Below, in pieces: positions 54,057-63,480 of a DNA stretch of 64,000 bases. A program made the position numbers and the translations under genes. The notes below the pieces were generated by a model. It worked only from the letters and a program-made list of their open reading frames with translations, was not told the origin of the DNA and searched no databases. Every line of letters starts with the position of its first letter. The first letter of the stretch is position 1. This DNA is from Pseudomonas solani (GTDB lineage Bacteria; Pseudomonadota; Gammaproteobacteria; Pseudomonadales; Pseudomonadaceae): the NCBI RefSeq assembly GCF_026072635.1, contig NZ_AP023081.1, forward strand, positions 4,150,501-4,214,500, in the 5' to 3' direction.

Positions 54057-57016
54057 CTACGAGGCCAGGCCCGCCCGCTCGAGAATCGACCCTTCGTCCA
54101 CCGCGTCGATCTGCTCCGGCCGCAGGAAGCGCTCGGCGTAGTCGCGGTACACGCCGGAGCGGATGAACAGGCCGAACAGCTCCGGGTCGATGTGTGCGCC
54201 CTTGCACATGCCGACCATGATCCCCAGCGCCTCGGACAGCGTCTTGCCCTTTTTGTAGGGGCGGTCCACCGCGGTGAGTGCCTCGAAGATGTCGGCGATG
54301 GCCATCATCCGCGCGGGCAGGCTCATCTGCTCGCGGGACAGGCGTTTCGGGTAGCCGCTGCCGTCCATCTTTTCGTGGTGCCCGCCGGCGATCTCGGCCA
54401 CGTCCTTCAGGTGTGGCGGGAAGGGCAGGCGGTTGAGCATGAGGATGGTCTGCACGATGTGGTGGTTGATGATGTAGCGCTCCTCGGCCGTCAGCGTGCC
54501 GCGGGCGATGGAGAGGTTGTGCAGCTCGCCACGGTTGAACTTGTGGGTCGGCACCTCGAGCTTGAAGCCCCAGGGGTTGTCGGCCGTCATGCGCTCGCCT
54601 TCCGGGCGCTCCAGCAGGTGCTCGGGGCGGTCGGCCAGCAGCGGCTCTTCTGCGGGCAGCGGGCGGGGCGGGGTGCGGGCCATGCGTTGTGCCTCTTCCC
54701 AGGACACGCCGAGGCGGTCGTCCAGGGTGCGGCTCCAGGTGCGCGAGGCGATGCGCTGCAGGCGCTGCTGGTCTTCCTCGGCCATGAACTCGCCGCCCAG
54801 GTTGCTGCGGGCGATGAAGGCGAACTCCTCGTCCAGGGCTGCCAGCAGCTCGTCGCGCAGCTGTGCCTGCCCGGGTTCGTCGGCGCCCTGGGCGACGGCT
54901 TGCCAGTAGCGGACCCAGGCATCGCGCTTGAGTACCTCGAAGCGCATGCGCACTTCGTGGATGCGGTCGTAGAGGGTTTCCAGCTTGGTGGCCTTGTCCA
55001 CCACGTATTCGGGGGTGGTGACCTTGCCGCAATCGTGCAGCCAGGCGGCGATGTGCAGGGCTTCCCAGTCTTCGTCGCTGGGGTTGTAGGTATGGAACGG
55101 CGGTTCGTCGCTGGCGGCGGCGGCGCGGGCCAGGGCCAGGGTGATTTCCGGTACGCGCTGGCAGTGGCCGCCGGTGTAGGGACTCTTGGCGTCGATGGCG
55201 CCAGCGATGAGCTGGATGAAGGCGTCGAGCAGTTGCTTCTGCTTCTCCAGCAGGCGCTGGCTTTCGATGCACAGCGCGGCGACGCCAGAAATCGCTTCGA
55301 CGAAGGCGATGCGCTCGGGCTTGAGCATGGCCAGTTCAGTGCCGTCGCCGGTGTCGCGGTGCAGCAGCACCAGCACCCCGACCGTGTCGCCCTGGCGGTT
55401 GTGCAGGCCGGTGCTGACCAGGTGCACGCGCGGGCTTTCCAGGCTTTGCAGCACCTGGCGGAAGCCGTCGGCCTGGTCGTAGCCGAAGGTGCGCAGCTGG
55501 CTCGAGCCGCCGCTGGCCGGCAGGCGCAGCCAGTCGGGCAGGTCGTCGTCGTTGAGGGCATGGCTACGCAGGCCGTGCCCTTCCAGGTCGTGCTCGCCTT
55601 TCTTGCCGAGGAACAGGCCGTTGGGCTCGAGGCGCCCGCTGGTGGCATCCAGCAGGTAGATGAAGCCGCCCGAGGCTTCGCTGATGGTCACCGTTTCTTC
55701 CAGCACGCGGCGCAGCAGGGCGTCGAAGCGATTCTCGGCGGAGAGGCTGGCGGTGATCTCCAGGAAGCTGGCCAGGGTGTCTTTCATCCGCACCATGGCC
55801 ACGGCCAACTGGTCCACTTCCAGCACCGGCGAGCGGCCCATGGCCGGTGCTTCGAAATTGAAGCTGCGGATCGCCTCGGCTTCGGCCACCAGGGCCTTCA
55901 GCGGCTTGACCAGGACCCGCGACAGCAGCCAGCCGAGGGGGATGCACAACAGCAGGATGCACAGGGTGAGCACGGCACCTTGCCAGCGGATGCGGTAGGC
56001 GTCCGCCAGCAGTTCGTCCTCGGGGGCCAGCAGGGCCAGGTAAAGCCCGTCCGGCCCCCGGATTGCAGATGGTTCTGCGACACCACCCAGCGCCGCTTGG
56101 CCAGCTCCAGGGTCGAGCGCTGGTCACCGGAGAGGCCGAGGTCGAGCAGCGCGGCGATGGCCGGGTCGAGGTCACGTGCGCGGGCCAACTGGGGCTTGTC
56201 GTCGACCCGCACGATGAGCCGGGAACTGTCCGGATAGGCCACGGCGCTGCCATCCGGCGCGAACAGCAGCACCTGGGTGGAGGGGGTGACCCGGTGCTGC
56301 GCAAGGGTGGCGGAAAGGTCGTTCAGGGTCAGGTCGGCGGCGATCACCGCGTCGCTGCCGGCCGGCAGGGCCAGGGTGGTGCCCACCGCGCCGGTGGAGA
56401 AGAACACGTAGGGCTGGGTGGTGATGTGCCGGCCCTGTTCCAGGGCGCGTGAATACCAGGGGCGGTTGCGCGGGTCGTAGCGCTCGTTGAGTTCCTGGCG
56501 CCGGCTGATCAGCTTGAGTTCTTCATCGAAATACAGCGACTCGGAGCGGGCACGGGCGAGGTTGTCGCGCTCGATGCTCCAGACCTGGTAGGCGGCACCC
56601 GTCGGGGCATCGAAGCGCTGCTTGAGCTCGGGAGTGCGCAGCGGCCGGACCATGAAGAAGTCGCCGTCGTCGAAGCCCAGGTAGAGGGAGGCGAGCTTGG
56701 GGTTGTCGCGCAGCGCCTGGGCGAAGCTGCGCAGGAGTTTTTCCTGGCGGCGGTAGCCGTCGTCGAGCTGGGTGCCGGGGTCGAGGGTGAGCAGATTGAG
56801 CAGGTGGTAGATGGGCTGGTAGGTGTGCTCCAGGTCGATCGCCACGTCTTGGCTGATGCGTTCGAACAGCGTGTCGCTGCTGGACAGGATGATCTGGCTC
56901 GTCTGCCGGTAATTGAAGACGCCGAGCACGACGCCGGTCAGCAGCAGCAGGAGCGTGAACAGTAGGCTGATATGCACGTGCAGAGGAAAACGACGTTCGA
57001 CCGGCTTGTACGGCAT
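54057..57016 (-). pseudogene. Cache-HAMP-GAF-HD-GYP c-di-GMP phosphodiesterase (frameshifted)
   Basis: The 5' frame starts at 57016 (MPYKPVERRFPLHVHISLLF) and drifts into nonsense after SQNHLQSGG near 56.06 kb. The 3' frame is open through the break to 54057. Joined by one added G, the product is about 985 aa: an N-terminal helix, a dCache-type periplasmic domain (residues about 40-300), a second helix (VLTLCILLLCIPLGWLLSRV), HAMP, GAF (about 410-570) and HD-GYP. The HD-GYP catalytic motifs HDCGK and HHEKMDGSGYP are intact. It would degrade c-di-GMP in response to a periplasmic ligand. It lies convergent to yggL and divergent from the response regulator gene. Confidence 0.85.
56055..56059 (-). 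other. frameshift site in the HD-GYP gene (C5 tract, G5 in the coding strand)
   Basis: On the coding strand TCC-GGG-GGC-CGG-ACG leads out of frame, whereas six G would give S-G-G-P-D-G-L-Y-L-A-L-L-A-P-E-D and run into the downstream frame. The residues encoded upstream of the later frame's first start codon are clearly genuine protein, so a single missing base is the simplest account. Confidence 0.85.
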
Positions 57017-57410
57017 TGCCCGAACTCCTTGAATCCCTGTCTTGGAAAAGACCCGGATGGAGCATAGATGAGCCCCTGTGCAGATGCGTGCCCGGTGCCA
57101 GAAATAACGACACCTTGGCCAGCTTTGCCGGATGGGGTCTGAAGCGGGGCGGGCAATCGCCTTGATCCCACGGCGGGCGTCGGGCGCTGTGTGAACGCTC
57201 CGAAGGGTGGGCCGACGGCAGGCTGCGATGCACGCTACCCGGTACTTTTCGGGCGAGTTCCGTGCCGCTTTCGTGAGGATGGTGTAGGCGCAGTCGCAAG
57301 ATGTTGAAAGTCTTGTCCTGAAGCTTCAGCAGTGCCCCCGAGGGTGCTCGACAGGCTTGATGGCGCCTCTATCTTGGCAGCTTCGTATCGCCGCTGATGG
57401 AGACGCAAAG
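57017..57410. other. divergent intergenic region
   Basis: These 394 bp separate the HD-GYP gene and the response regulator gene and must hold promoters for both. I see no confident promoter, operator or RNA. Confidence 0.5.
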
Positions 57411-58088
57411 GTGAGCAAACTCGTAGACATGGACTCATTCCTTCGCACGGGTGCCGAGTCCCCGGGCAAGGTCCTGATCGTGGATGACCATCCCGTCATT
57501 CGCCTGGCCGTTCGCTTGCTGCTGACACGTGAGGGCTACCAGGTGATCGGCGAGACCGACAACGGCGTCGATGCCATAGCCCTGTCCCGTGAGCACCTCC
57601 CCGATCTGGTGATTCTCGACATCGGCATTCCCAAGCTCGGCGGGCTCGATGTGATCGCCCGCATCAGCTCCCTCGACCTGCCCTTGCGGGTGCTGGTGCT
57701 GACCGGGCAGAACCCCAGCCATTACGCATCCCGTTGCATGCAGGCCGGGGCTGCGGGCTTCGTCTGCAAGGGCGGGGACCTGGGCGAGCTGACCGCCTCG
57801 GTGCGTGCCGTGCTGTCGGGCTACAGCTACTTCCCCAGCGAGGTGATCCGCAGTGGCAAGCGCCAGGTCGGGGTGCCCAGTGACACCGAACTGATCGAGC
57901 GCCTCTCGGACCGCGAGCTGGTGGTGATGAAGTACCTGGCCAACGGCCTGACCAACAAGCAGATCGCCGACGAGATGTTCATCAGCAACAAGACGGTGAG
58001 CACCTACAAGTCGCGGCTGCTGCTCAAGCTCAACGCACGCTCGCTGATCGAACTGGTGGAGTTCGCCAACCGCAACGACCTGGTGTGA
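57411..58088 (+). CDS. LuxR/NarL-type response regulator
   Basis: Protein of 225 aa from GTG 57411, preferred because GGAGA lies 8 bp upstream; ATG 57429 is the alternative. The receiver domain has VDDHPVIRLAVRLLL, the phospho-acceptor aspartate in LVILDIGIP, the switch threonine in VLVLTGQ and the lysine in FVCKGG. The C-terminal helix-turn-helix is LSDRELVVMKYLANGLTNKQ. It resembles the BvgA/RocA group. No sensor kinase gene lies next to it in this window. Confidence 0.9.
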   Translation: MSKLVDMDSFLRTGAESPGKVLIVDDHPVIRLAVRLLLTREGYQVIGETDNGVDAIALSREHLPDLVILDIGIPKLGGLDVIARISSLDLPLRVLVLTGQNPSHYASRCMQAGAAGFVCKGGDLGELTASVRAVLSGYSYFPSEVIRSGKRQVGVPSDTELIERLSDRELVVMKYLANGLTNKQIADEMFISNKTVSTYKSRLLLKLNARSLIELVEFANRNDLV

Positions 58089-58094
58089 GTCGCT

Positions 58095-58130
58095 CGATGG
58101 CAGCGCATCCGCAGCGGTGCGCTGCCATCG
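58095..58130. terminator. hairpin between convergent response regulator and FUSC genes
   Basis: CGATGGCAGCGCA and TGCGCTGCCATCG form a perfect 13-bp stem with a ten-base loop, starting 7 bp after the response regulator stop. A pyrimidine-rich stretch follows. It is likely a terminator for the plus-strand gene and may act on both. Confidence 0.65.
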
Positions 58131-58221
58131 ATCCTTCCTTTCCTGTCCCTTCTCCTGCCCCTTCCTGCCAGTGCCCGCTTCCGGTGCTCACGCTGGCTTT
58201 TTCCCGATGCAGTCGTCGGGT

Positions 58222-59313
58222 CTATTCCACAGTGGGCTGCGGCGCGTGGTGCTCGGTGCCGGAGGGAGCCGGCTCTGCGACCTTGCGCTCGCCCCAGCGC
58301 AGGCGTGCCCGGTGGGCCGCGTAGGCCATGAGCAGCGCGAGGGCGCAGCCCAGCAGGCTGTTGTAGAGGCGCACCTCGGGCAGGTGCCAGTCACGGGCGA
58401 GGCTTTCGGAAAGCAGTACGAAGCAGACGGTGGTCTGCACCACGAACAGGCCGTAGTGCTGGGCGATGAAGGCGCGGCTGAGCACGATCAGCGGCAGCAT
58501 GCAGGCCACCAGCAGCGTCGGGCTCTGCAGCCAGTGGCCGAAGAGAATCAGCAGCAGCGCGCCGATGAGGGTGCCGAGGCCGCGCTGGATACCGCGCACC
58601 AGGCTGCTGTCGAGTTCCATTTGCAGGGTGGTGACCACCGTCAACGTCAACCAGTAGCCGCGCGGCATGCCGGTGAGGTTGGCGGCGAGGCCGGCGAGGG
58701 CGATGGCCAGGGTGCAGGTCAGGGCGTGGATCCACCAGAGCCGCCTCGGCAGGCGAGCGGCATGGCGGCGCAGCACGCGGATGAAACCGAGCATGCGCGG
58801 CAGCAGGGGCCACAGGCGCAGGCCGTGCATGCCGCGCAGGAAGAACGCCAGCAGCATCACCCAGAGGCCGCCGATGGCGAACAGCGCGCCTACCGCCAGG
58901 CCGTTGTTGAGGCTACCGCTGCCGGCCTGGCCCTGGCCGAGGCAGAGGCACACCGCCAGGCCCACGCCCAGCTTGCCCAGCTCGGTGCCGTAGCGTTGCA
59001 GCAGCGCCAGGAGGAAACCCCAGAGGGCGAAGCTGGCGAGGCTGAGCAACGGGTGGCTGGCGGCCCAGAAGCCGACGCCCGCGCTGAGGGCGCCGAGCAG
59101 GGTGAGCAGCAGCATGCGCAGCATGCCGAAGCGGTGCATGGGGTTGGCCAGGGCGGCCTGGAAGGCGCCGGTTGCGGCCCAGAGAAAGCCGGTGTGGGCG
59201 GTGAACAGACCGAGCATCAGCGGCAGGCCGCACCCCAGGCCCGCGATGGCGGCCGGGCCCCAGGCGGGAGGACCGGTGTGCCAGTGCAGGCTTTGTCTGA
59301 GCGCCTTGCGCAT
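58222..59313 (-). CDS. FUSC family membrane protein
   Basis: Protein of 363 aa starting MRKALRQSLHWHTGPP at 59313 (AAGGAG about 9 bp upstream). It has about eight to ten hydrophobic helices in two blocks separated by a basic stretch (LRGMHGLRLWPLLPRMLGFI). The second block carries the FUSC-type pattern YWLTLTVVTTLQMELDSSLVRGIQRGLGTLIGALL. Relatives are involved in export of aromatic acids or fusaric acid; the substrate is unknown. Confidence 0.85.
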   Translation of the reverse strand: MRKALRQSLHWHTGPPAWGPAAIAGLGCGLPLMLGLFTAHTGFLWAATGAFQAALANPMHRFGMLRMLLLTLLGALSAGVGFWAASHPLLSLASFALWGFLLALLQRYGTELGKLGVGLAVCLCLGQGQAGSGSLNNGLAVGALFAIGGLWVMLLAFFLRGMHGLRLWPLLPRMLGFIRVLRRHAARLPRRLWWIHALTCTLAIALAGLAANLTGMPRGYWLTLTVVTTLQMELDSSLVRGIQRGLGTLIGALLLILFGHWLQSPTLLVACMLPLIVLSRAFIAQHYGLFVVQTTVCFVLLSESLARDWHLPEVRLYNSLLGCALALLMAYAAHRARLRWGERKVAEPAPSGTEHHAPQPTVE

Positions 59314-59362
59314 CTGTCGTGACTCCTTGCTGCGGCCACCTCCCACGGGTGGCCTGGTAACC

Positions 59363-60694
59363 CTAGACGGGACTGGAGCGCCCGGTCATTTCGCGAGCCA
59401 TTTCCGTGGCGTAGCTGTCGGTCATCCCGGCGATGAAATCGATCACCCGCAGGAATGAGCGGTACAGCGGCCAGCTCGGGTCCGGGGCGTTGTTGCCGAG
59501 CAGGTCGAGGATGCGCCGGTTCTTGAACGAGGGCGTGCGCCCGCCATGCTGCTCCAGCGCCGCACCGCAGAACGCGTTGAGCAGGATCTCCAGGGTGGTG
59601 TAGGCGCCGATTTCATGGAGCGTCTTGCGCTTGTCCTGGAAGATGCGCTCGCGGGCGATGGCCTTGGCGCGCAGCACGCAGTGTTTGGCCGGGCCATGCA
59701 TGTGCTCCACCAGGTCGCCCTGCAGGGTGCCGCTGAGCAACGCGCCCTGCTGGTCGACGAAGGCATGGGCGGCGGCATTGGTCAGGTGTTCGATGGCCTT
59801 GCCGCGGAGGATCGCCAGCTTGCGCCGCCGCGAATCACGCGGGCCCAGCTGGCGGTAGGTTTCCGGCAGGTCGTCGCCCACCAGGCCGAGCAGCACGGCC
59901 TCCACCTCCTCGTAGTCGAGCAGCTCCATTTCGAGGCCGTCTTCCAGGTCGATCAAGGCGTAGCAGATGTCGTCGGCCGCCTCCATCAGGTACACCAGCG
60001 GATGGCGCGCCCAGCGCTGCTCCTCCAGTTGCGGCAGGCCGAGCTTGTGGGCGATCTGCTCCAGCAGCGGCAGCTCGCTCTGGTAGCAGCCGAACTTGTG
60101 TTTCTTGTAGCCAAGGGCTTCGGCGTGGCGGGCCGTCCAGGGGTACTTGAGGTAGGTGCCGAGGGTGGCGTAGGTCAGCCGCGTACCGCCATCGAACTGG
60201 TGGTATTCCAGCTGGGTGAGCACACGGAAGCCCTGGGCGTTGCCCTCGAAGCTGAGGAAGTCGGCGCGCTGGGTGTCGCTCATGGCGTCCAGCCAGCCGC
60301 GTGCGCAGGCCTGCTGGAACCAGTGGCGGATGGCGTCCTCGCCGGAATGGCCGAACGGCGGGTTGCCGATGTCGTGGGCCAGGCAGGCCGACTGCACGAT
60401 CACGCCGAGGTCGGCCGGGTCGCACCAATCCGGCATCTCCTCACGCAGCACTTCACCCACGCGCATGCCCAGGGAGCGACCGACGCAGCCGACCTCCAGG
60501 GAATGGGTCAGGCGGGTGTGGATGTGGTCGTTGCTGGAGACCGGGTGGACCTGGGTCTTGCGCCCCAAGCGGCGGAATGCGCCGGAAAAAATGATGCGGT
60601 CATGGTCCTTGTGAAACGAACTGCGGCCCAGTTCCTCGGTGCTGTGCACCGGTTTGCCGAGCCGTTCACGGGTGAGCAGTGTCTGCCAGTCCAA
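59363..60694 (-). CDS. dgt: deoxyguanosinetriphosphate triphosphohydrolase-like protein
   Basis: Protein of 443 aa beginning at TTG 60694 with GAGG about 8 bp upstream (MDWQTLLTRERLGKPVHSTE). HD-domain motifs are intact: HTRLTHSLEV with the first histidine, CLAHDIGNPPFGHSGE with the HD pair, and EAADDICYALIDLEDG with the later aspartate. It hydrolyses dNTPs to nucleosides and tripolyphosphate, helping to control dNTP pools. Length suits the dNTPase branch of the family. Confidence 0.93.
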   Translation of the reverse strand: MDWQTLLTRERLGKPVHSTEELGRSSFHKDHDRIIFSGAFRRLGRKTQVHPVSSNDHIHTRLTHSLEVGCVGRSLGMRVGEVLREEMPDWCDPADLGVIVQSACLAHDIGNPPFGHSGEDAIRHWFQQACARGWLDAMSDTQRADFLSFEGNAQGFRVLTQLEYHQFDGGTRLTYATLGTYLKYPWTARHAEALGYKKHKFGCYQSELPLLEQIAHKLGLPQLEEQRWARHPLVYLMEAADDICYALIDLEDGLEMELLDYEEVEAVLLGLVGDDLPETYRQLGPRDSRRRKLAILRGKAIEHLTNAAAHAFVDQQGALLSGTLQGDLVEHMHGPAKHCVLRAKAIARERIFQDKRKTLHEIGAYTTLEILLNAFCGAALEQHGGRTPSFKNRRILDLLGNNAPDPSWPLYRSFLRVIDFIAGMTDSYATEMAREMTGRSSPV

Positions 60695-60800
60695 CGCCAG
60701 TCCTCGCCTTCAGTGGCTGAAGGGGGCTAGCTTCCGGATTAACGCGGGGCACCGCAAGGGGACCAAGGGCGAATGCGCGAGTTCCCGCAGGCGCCGTCCG

Positions 60801-61964
60801 TCAGAGCCCGGCGGCGTCGATATCCACCAGCAGCAGGCGGTCGCCGTTGTCGATGAACTGGCCGGCGGTCAGGCAGTACTGGTTGGTGGTGGCGTCGCGG
60901 TAGGTGCTGGAAAGGGTCAGCCGGCGTTCTTCCCAGCCCTCGGCGAGCAGGTGATAGAAGTACGGCCGCCAGGACCAGTTGTGGCCCTGGTAGCGGGCGT
61001 CTTCACGCCATTGCTGGCCGTGCCATTCCAGGTTCGGGGTGAGCTGGGTGCCATTGCGGTCGCATTGGTAGATGCGCAGCAGCCAGGGGTAAAGCTCGGG
61101 GGAGGGCAGGGCCTCGAGCCGTGCGTGGCCTTCGGCCCAGTTGCGCAGCTGGTTCATCAGCTGGGTCAGTTGCTGGCGCATGGTCATCAGCCGTGCGCGT
61201 TCGGCCAGCTTGCGCTGCACGTACTGGTCGCGCAGCTGGGCGAAGCGTTCGACGAAGGCGTCGGCGGCGAAGAATTCCAGCTCCGGCTTGGCGAACAGGT
61301 AGCCCTGCACGTAGCGGGCGCCGCACTCCAGGGCGAAGTCCAGCTCGGCCTCGGTTTCCACGCCCTCGGCGATGATCCAGCAGCCGGTCTTCTCGGCCAT
61401 CTGTGCCAGTGCCTTGACCACCTCGCCGCTGGGGCCGCCCCGGGCCGCGGCCTGGAACAGCTGCATGTCGAGCTTGAGGATGTCCGGTTGCAGGGCCAGC
61501 ACCCGGTCGAGCTGGGAGTAGCCGGCACCGAAGTCGTCGATGGCGATGCGTGCGCCGGCCTGGCGGTAGCGGGCGACCACGTCCGGCAGGCGCTGGCTGG
61601 CGCCGCCCAGTTCGGTGATCTCGAAGACGATGCGCTCGGGCGCTACGCCGTTGCGCTCCAGTTGCTTGAGGCTGGGCAGGGCCTGGCCCGGGCGCAGGCG
61701 GCTGATCCAGCGGGGCGAGATATTGATACTGAGGAACCAGTCCGCCGGTGCCTCGTGCAGGCGCTTGAGGGCGTCCTCGCGGATTTCCCGGTCGAGGCGA
61801 CGCAGGGCTGCAGGCGGCACCTTGGAATCGGCGAACAGCGGGCCGACCGAGAGCAGCCGGCCATCATCCTGGCGCAGGCGTCCCAGGGCTTCGACCCCGG
61901 CGATGCGTCCTGTCGCGGTGTCGATGAACGGCTGGAAGCAGGCAAGCGGTTGCCCCTCTATCAC
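60801..61964 (-). CDS. EAL-domain c-di-GMP phosphodiesterase with C-terminal sensory region
   Basis: Protein of 387 aa from GTG 61964 (AAGGAG a few bases upstream). The EAL domain occupies about residues 1-245. The catalytic set appears complete: VEALGR, the asparagine in LSINISP, FEITE, IDDFGAGYS, the lysine in ILKLDM, AEGVET and QGYLFAKPE. A helical linker (RLMTMRQQLTQLMNQLRNW) leads to a C-terminal PAS/Cache-like module (about 270-387, YPWLLRIYQCDRNGTQLTPN). No signal or membrane segment is seen, so it should be a cytosolic phosphodiesterase with a C-terminal sensor. Confidence 0.9.
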   Translation of the reverse strand: MIEGQPLACFQPFIDTATGRIAGVEALGRLRQDDGRLLSVGPLFADSKVPPAALRRLDREIREDALKRLHEAPADWFLSINISPRWISRLRPGQALPSLKQLERNGVAPERIVFEITELGGASQRLPDVVARYRQAGARIAIDDFGAGYSQLDRVLALQPDILKLDMQLFQAAARGGPSGEVVKALAQMAEKTGCWIIAEGVETEAELDFALECGARYVQGYLFAKPELEFFAADAFVERFAQLRDQYVQRKLAERARLMTMRQQLTQLMNQLRNWAEGHARLEALPSPELYPWLLRIYQCDRNGTQLTPNLEWHGQQWREDARYQGHNWSWRPYFYHLLAEGWEERRLTLSSTYRDATTNQYCLTAGQFIDNGDRLLLVDIDAAGL

Positions 61965-62017
61965 GGTGACTCCTTAGGGCTGGCCCGAAATGCACGCGCT
62001 CGTCGAAACGACGCGAA

Positions 62018-62041
62018 GGGAACCGGTCTCTACCGGCTCCC
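62018..62041 (-). terminator. hairpin after the yqjD-yqjE-yqjK-like operon
   Basis: GGGAACCGGT and ACCGGCTCCC pair (one A-C mismatch) around CTCT, about 35 bp downstream of the last operon stop on the minus strand and upstream of the EAL gene. The following T run is weak. Confidence 0.45.
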
Positions 62042-62076
62042 TTGCATAGCAAGAATGTGGCCAGCTTGTCCGACGA

Positions 62077-62421
62077 TCAGACCTTTGGAGGGGACGGCGG
62101 CTTCGCGGAGGGGCGGCGCAAGGCGGCGCCCAGCAAGGGCATCAGGCTGCTGCCCAGGCGGATCAGTCGAGTCAGATTGCCACTACGGGCGGCGAAGAAG
62201 CCCAAGGCGGCGACCCCGGCAATGCCCCAAAGTGGAGCATGGGGCATGCCGCCCAGTTGCTGCTGCCAACTGCTGGCGATGCCCTTGGCGCGGCGCAGGG
62301 GCTGGGTAAGGACCAGGGTCTCGTGGCGGATCTCCTGGCGGTGCATCTCCAGGCGCAGGCGCACCAGCGCCTTGCGCAGTTCGCGGCGGGAGGTGGTGCG
62401 GTGCGTTTCGGGCAGGCTCAT
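62077..62421 (-). CDS. YqjK-like small membrane-associated protein
   Basis: Protein of 114 aa whose ATG overlaps the previous stop (ATGA). A basic, arginine-rich helical half (RRELRKALVRLRLEMHRQE) precedes one hydrophobic helix (APLWGIAGVAALGFFAARS) and a short basic tail. Its place after the YqjD- and YqjE-like genes matches YqjK of enterobacteria. Function unknown. Confidence 0.65.
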   Translation of the reverse strand: MSLPETHRTTSRRELRKALVRLRLEMHRQEIRHETLVLTQPLRRAKGIASSWQQQLGGMPHAPLWGIAGVAALGFFAARSGNLTRLIRLGSSLMPLLGAALRRPSAKPPSPPKV

Positions 62422-62810
62422 GGCATCAGGCGCTCGCGGTCCTGGGCCAGCTCTTCGAGCGTGGCGGAGAAGGGGGAGGACTCATCGTCCACGGCCTGTT
62501 TCAGGCGCCAGGCGCAGTAGCCGGTGAGCAGGAAGTAGAAGAGGCACAGGCCGCTGATGGTTTCGATCCGTGCACTGTCCCAGAACAGCACCAGCAGCAA
62601 CGCGGATAGCGCCACCAGCAGGAGCAGGGCGAAGATCAGCGACAGGCCGGCGAACAGCAGCAGGCGCAGGGTGTTGGCCTTCTGCTCCTGCAGCTCGATG
62701 CCGAACAGCTCGACGTGGCTGTGCAACAGGCCGAGGAAGGCGGCGCCGAGGCGCCGCGGGGAGGGGCCTTGGCCCGCGCTCTGCGGGCCGGATTCCATTC
62801 CCGGCTCCAT
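62418..62810 (-). CDS. phage holin family protein (YqjE-like)
   Basis: Protein of 130 aa with two strongly hydrophobic helices (LRLLLFAGLSLIFALLLLVALSALLLVLFW and ISGLCLFYFLLTGYCAW) between an amphipathic N-terminal helix and a charged tail. This is the YqjE/holin superfamily layout. It starts 2 bp after the YqjD-like stop. The name holin reflects the family only; there is no phage context here. Confidence 0.85.
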   Translation of the reverse strand: MEPGMESGPQSAGQGPSPRRLGAAFLGLLHSHVELFGIELQEQKANTLRLLLFAGLSLIFALLLLVALSALLLVLFWDSARIETISGLCLFYFLLTGYCAWRLKQAVDDESSPFSATLEELAQDRERLMP

Positions 62811-62812
62811 GG

Positions 62813-63127
62813 TCAGCGGCGCGACGCGAGCAGACCGAGGAGGAAGCCGATGCCGGCGGAAAGGCCGATGGTCTGCCAGGGGTGTTCCTGCACGTAGTCC
62901 TCGGTGGCGGCGACGGCGGCCTTGCCCTTGTCGACGATCTTCTCTTCGGTCAGTTGCAGGGTCTCGCGGGCGCGCTTGAGGGATTCGTGGATCTGCAGGC
63001 GCAGCTCCTCGGCCTGGTCGCCGGCCAGGCTGGCGGTGTGTTGCAGCAGTTTCTCGGTGTCACCGACGAGGGCCTGGAATTCGGTCAGCAGGTCGTCTTG
63101 GGCGCGGCTAGCGGACTTGCGGGGCAT
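62813..63127 (-). CDS. DUF883 family protein (YqjD/ElaB type)
   Basis: Protein of 104 aa: a long amphipathic helix (LLTEFQALVGDTEKLLQHTA) followed by one C-terminal glycine-rich membrane helix (TIGLSAGIGFLLGLLASRR). YqjD/ElaB proteins are tail-anchored inner-membrane proteins that bind ribosomes in stationary phase. First gene of the three-gene operon. The N-terminus MPRKSASRAQ is basic. Confidence 0.88.
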   Translation of the reverse strand: MPRKSASRAQDDLLTEFQALVGDTEKLLQHTASLAGDQAEELRLQIHESLKRARETLQLTEEKIVDKGKAAVAATEDYVQEHPWQTIGLSAGIGFLLGLLASRR

Positions 63128-63480
63128 GGCGTGAATCTCCTTGGAGGGGCTTGGTTGTTGTGAGTCCCCGCGCTTGGGTTAGGTTCCGCCGATATTTGCC
63201 CCCGGGCGCTGGTATGGCGCTTGCAACGCCCTGGTGCGCCAGCGTGCCGGAGCGCCCCGTTATCGGGCGCTCAATGAGGCTCCGACAAGGCTGTTGACCG
63301 CTGGCAAGCATATGAAAAACAACGAGAAAGCCTGAAAACTCAAACTGCCGTCTCCACCGCTTCGCCCCGTTATGGCCCCAGGCTCCGACCCGTTCGAGGG
63401 CGTGGCGGCTTCAGGGTGGTGCGTGTCCGGCGCGATTTGACCCGTATTGGTGCTTTTTATCTGCCGGAGCCTTCCTGCCA
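63128..63480. other. divergent intergenic region
   Basis: These 353 bp separate the yqjD-like gene and the ammonium transporter gene. No gene is visible, and I could assign no confident promoter; a sigma-54-like match near 63.22 kb has wrong spacing. Confidence 0.5.

Noticed and set aside
62418..62810. Prophage or phage-lysis locus suggested by the holin family name
   Set aside because: The neighbours are YqjD- and YqjK-like genes and no phage gene is present; this is the chromosomal yqj operon.
63214..63224. Possible sigma-54 promoter before the ammonium transporter gene
   Set aside because: TGGCGC is followed at once by TTGCA, without the five-base spacer that the -24/-12 elements need.
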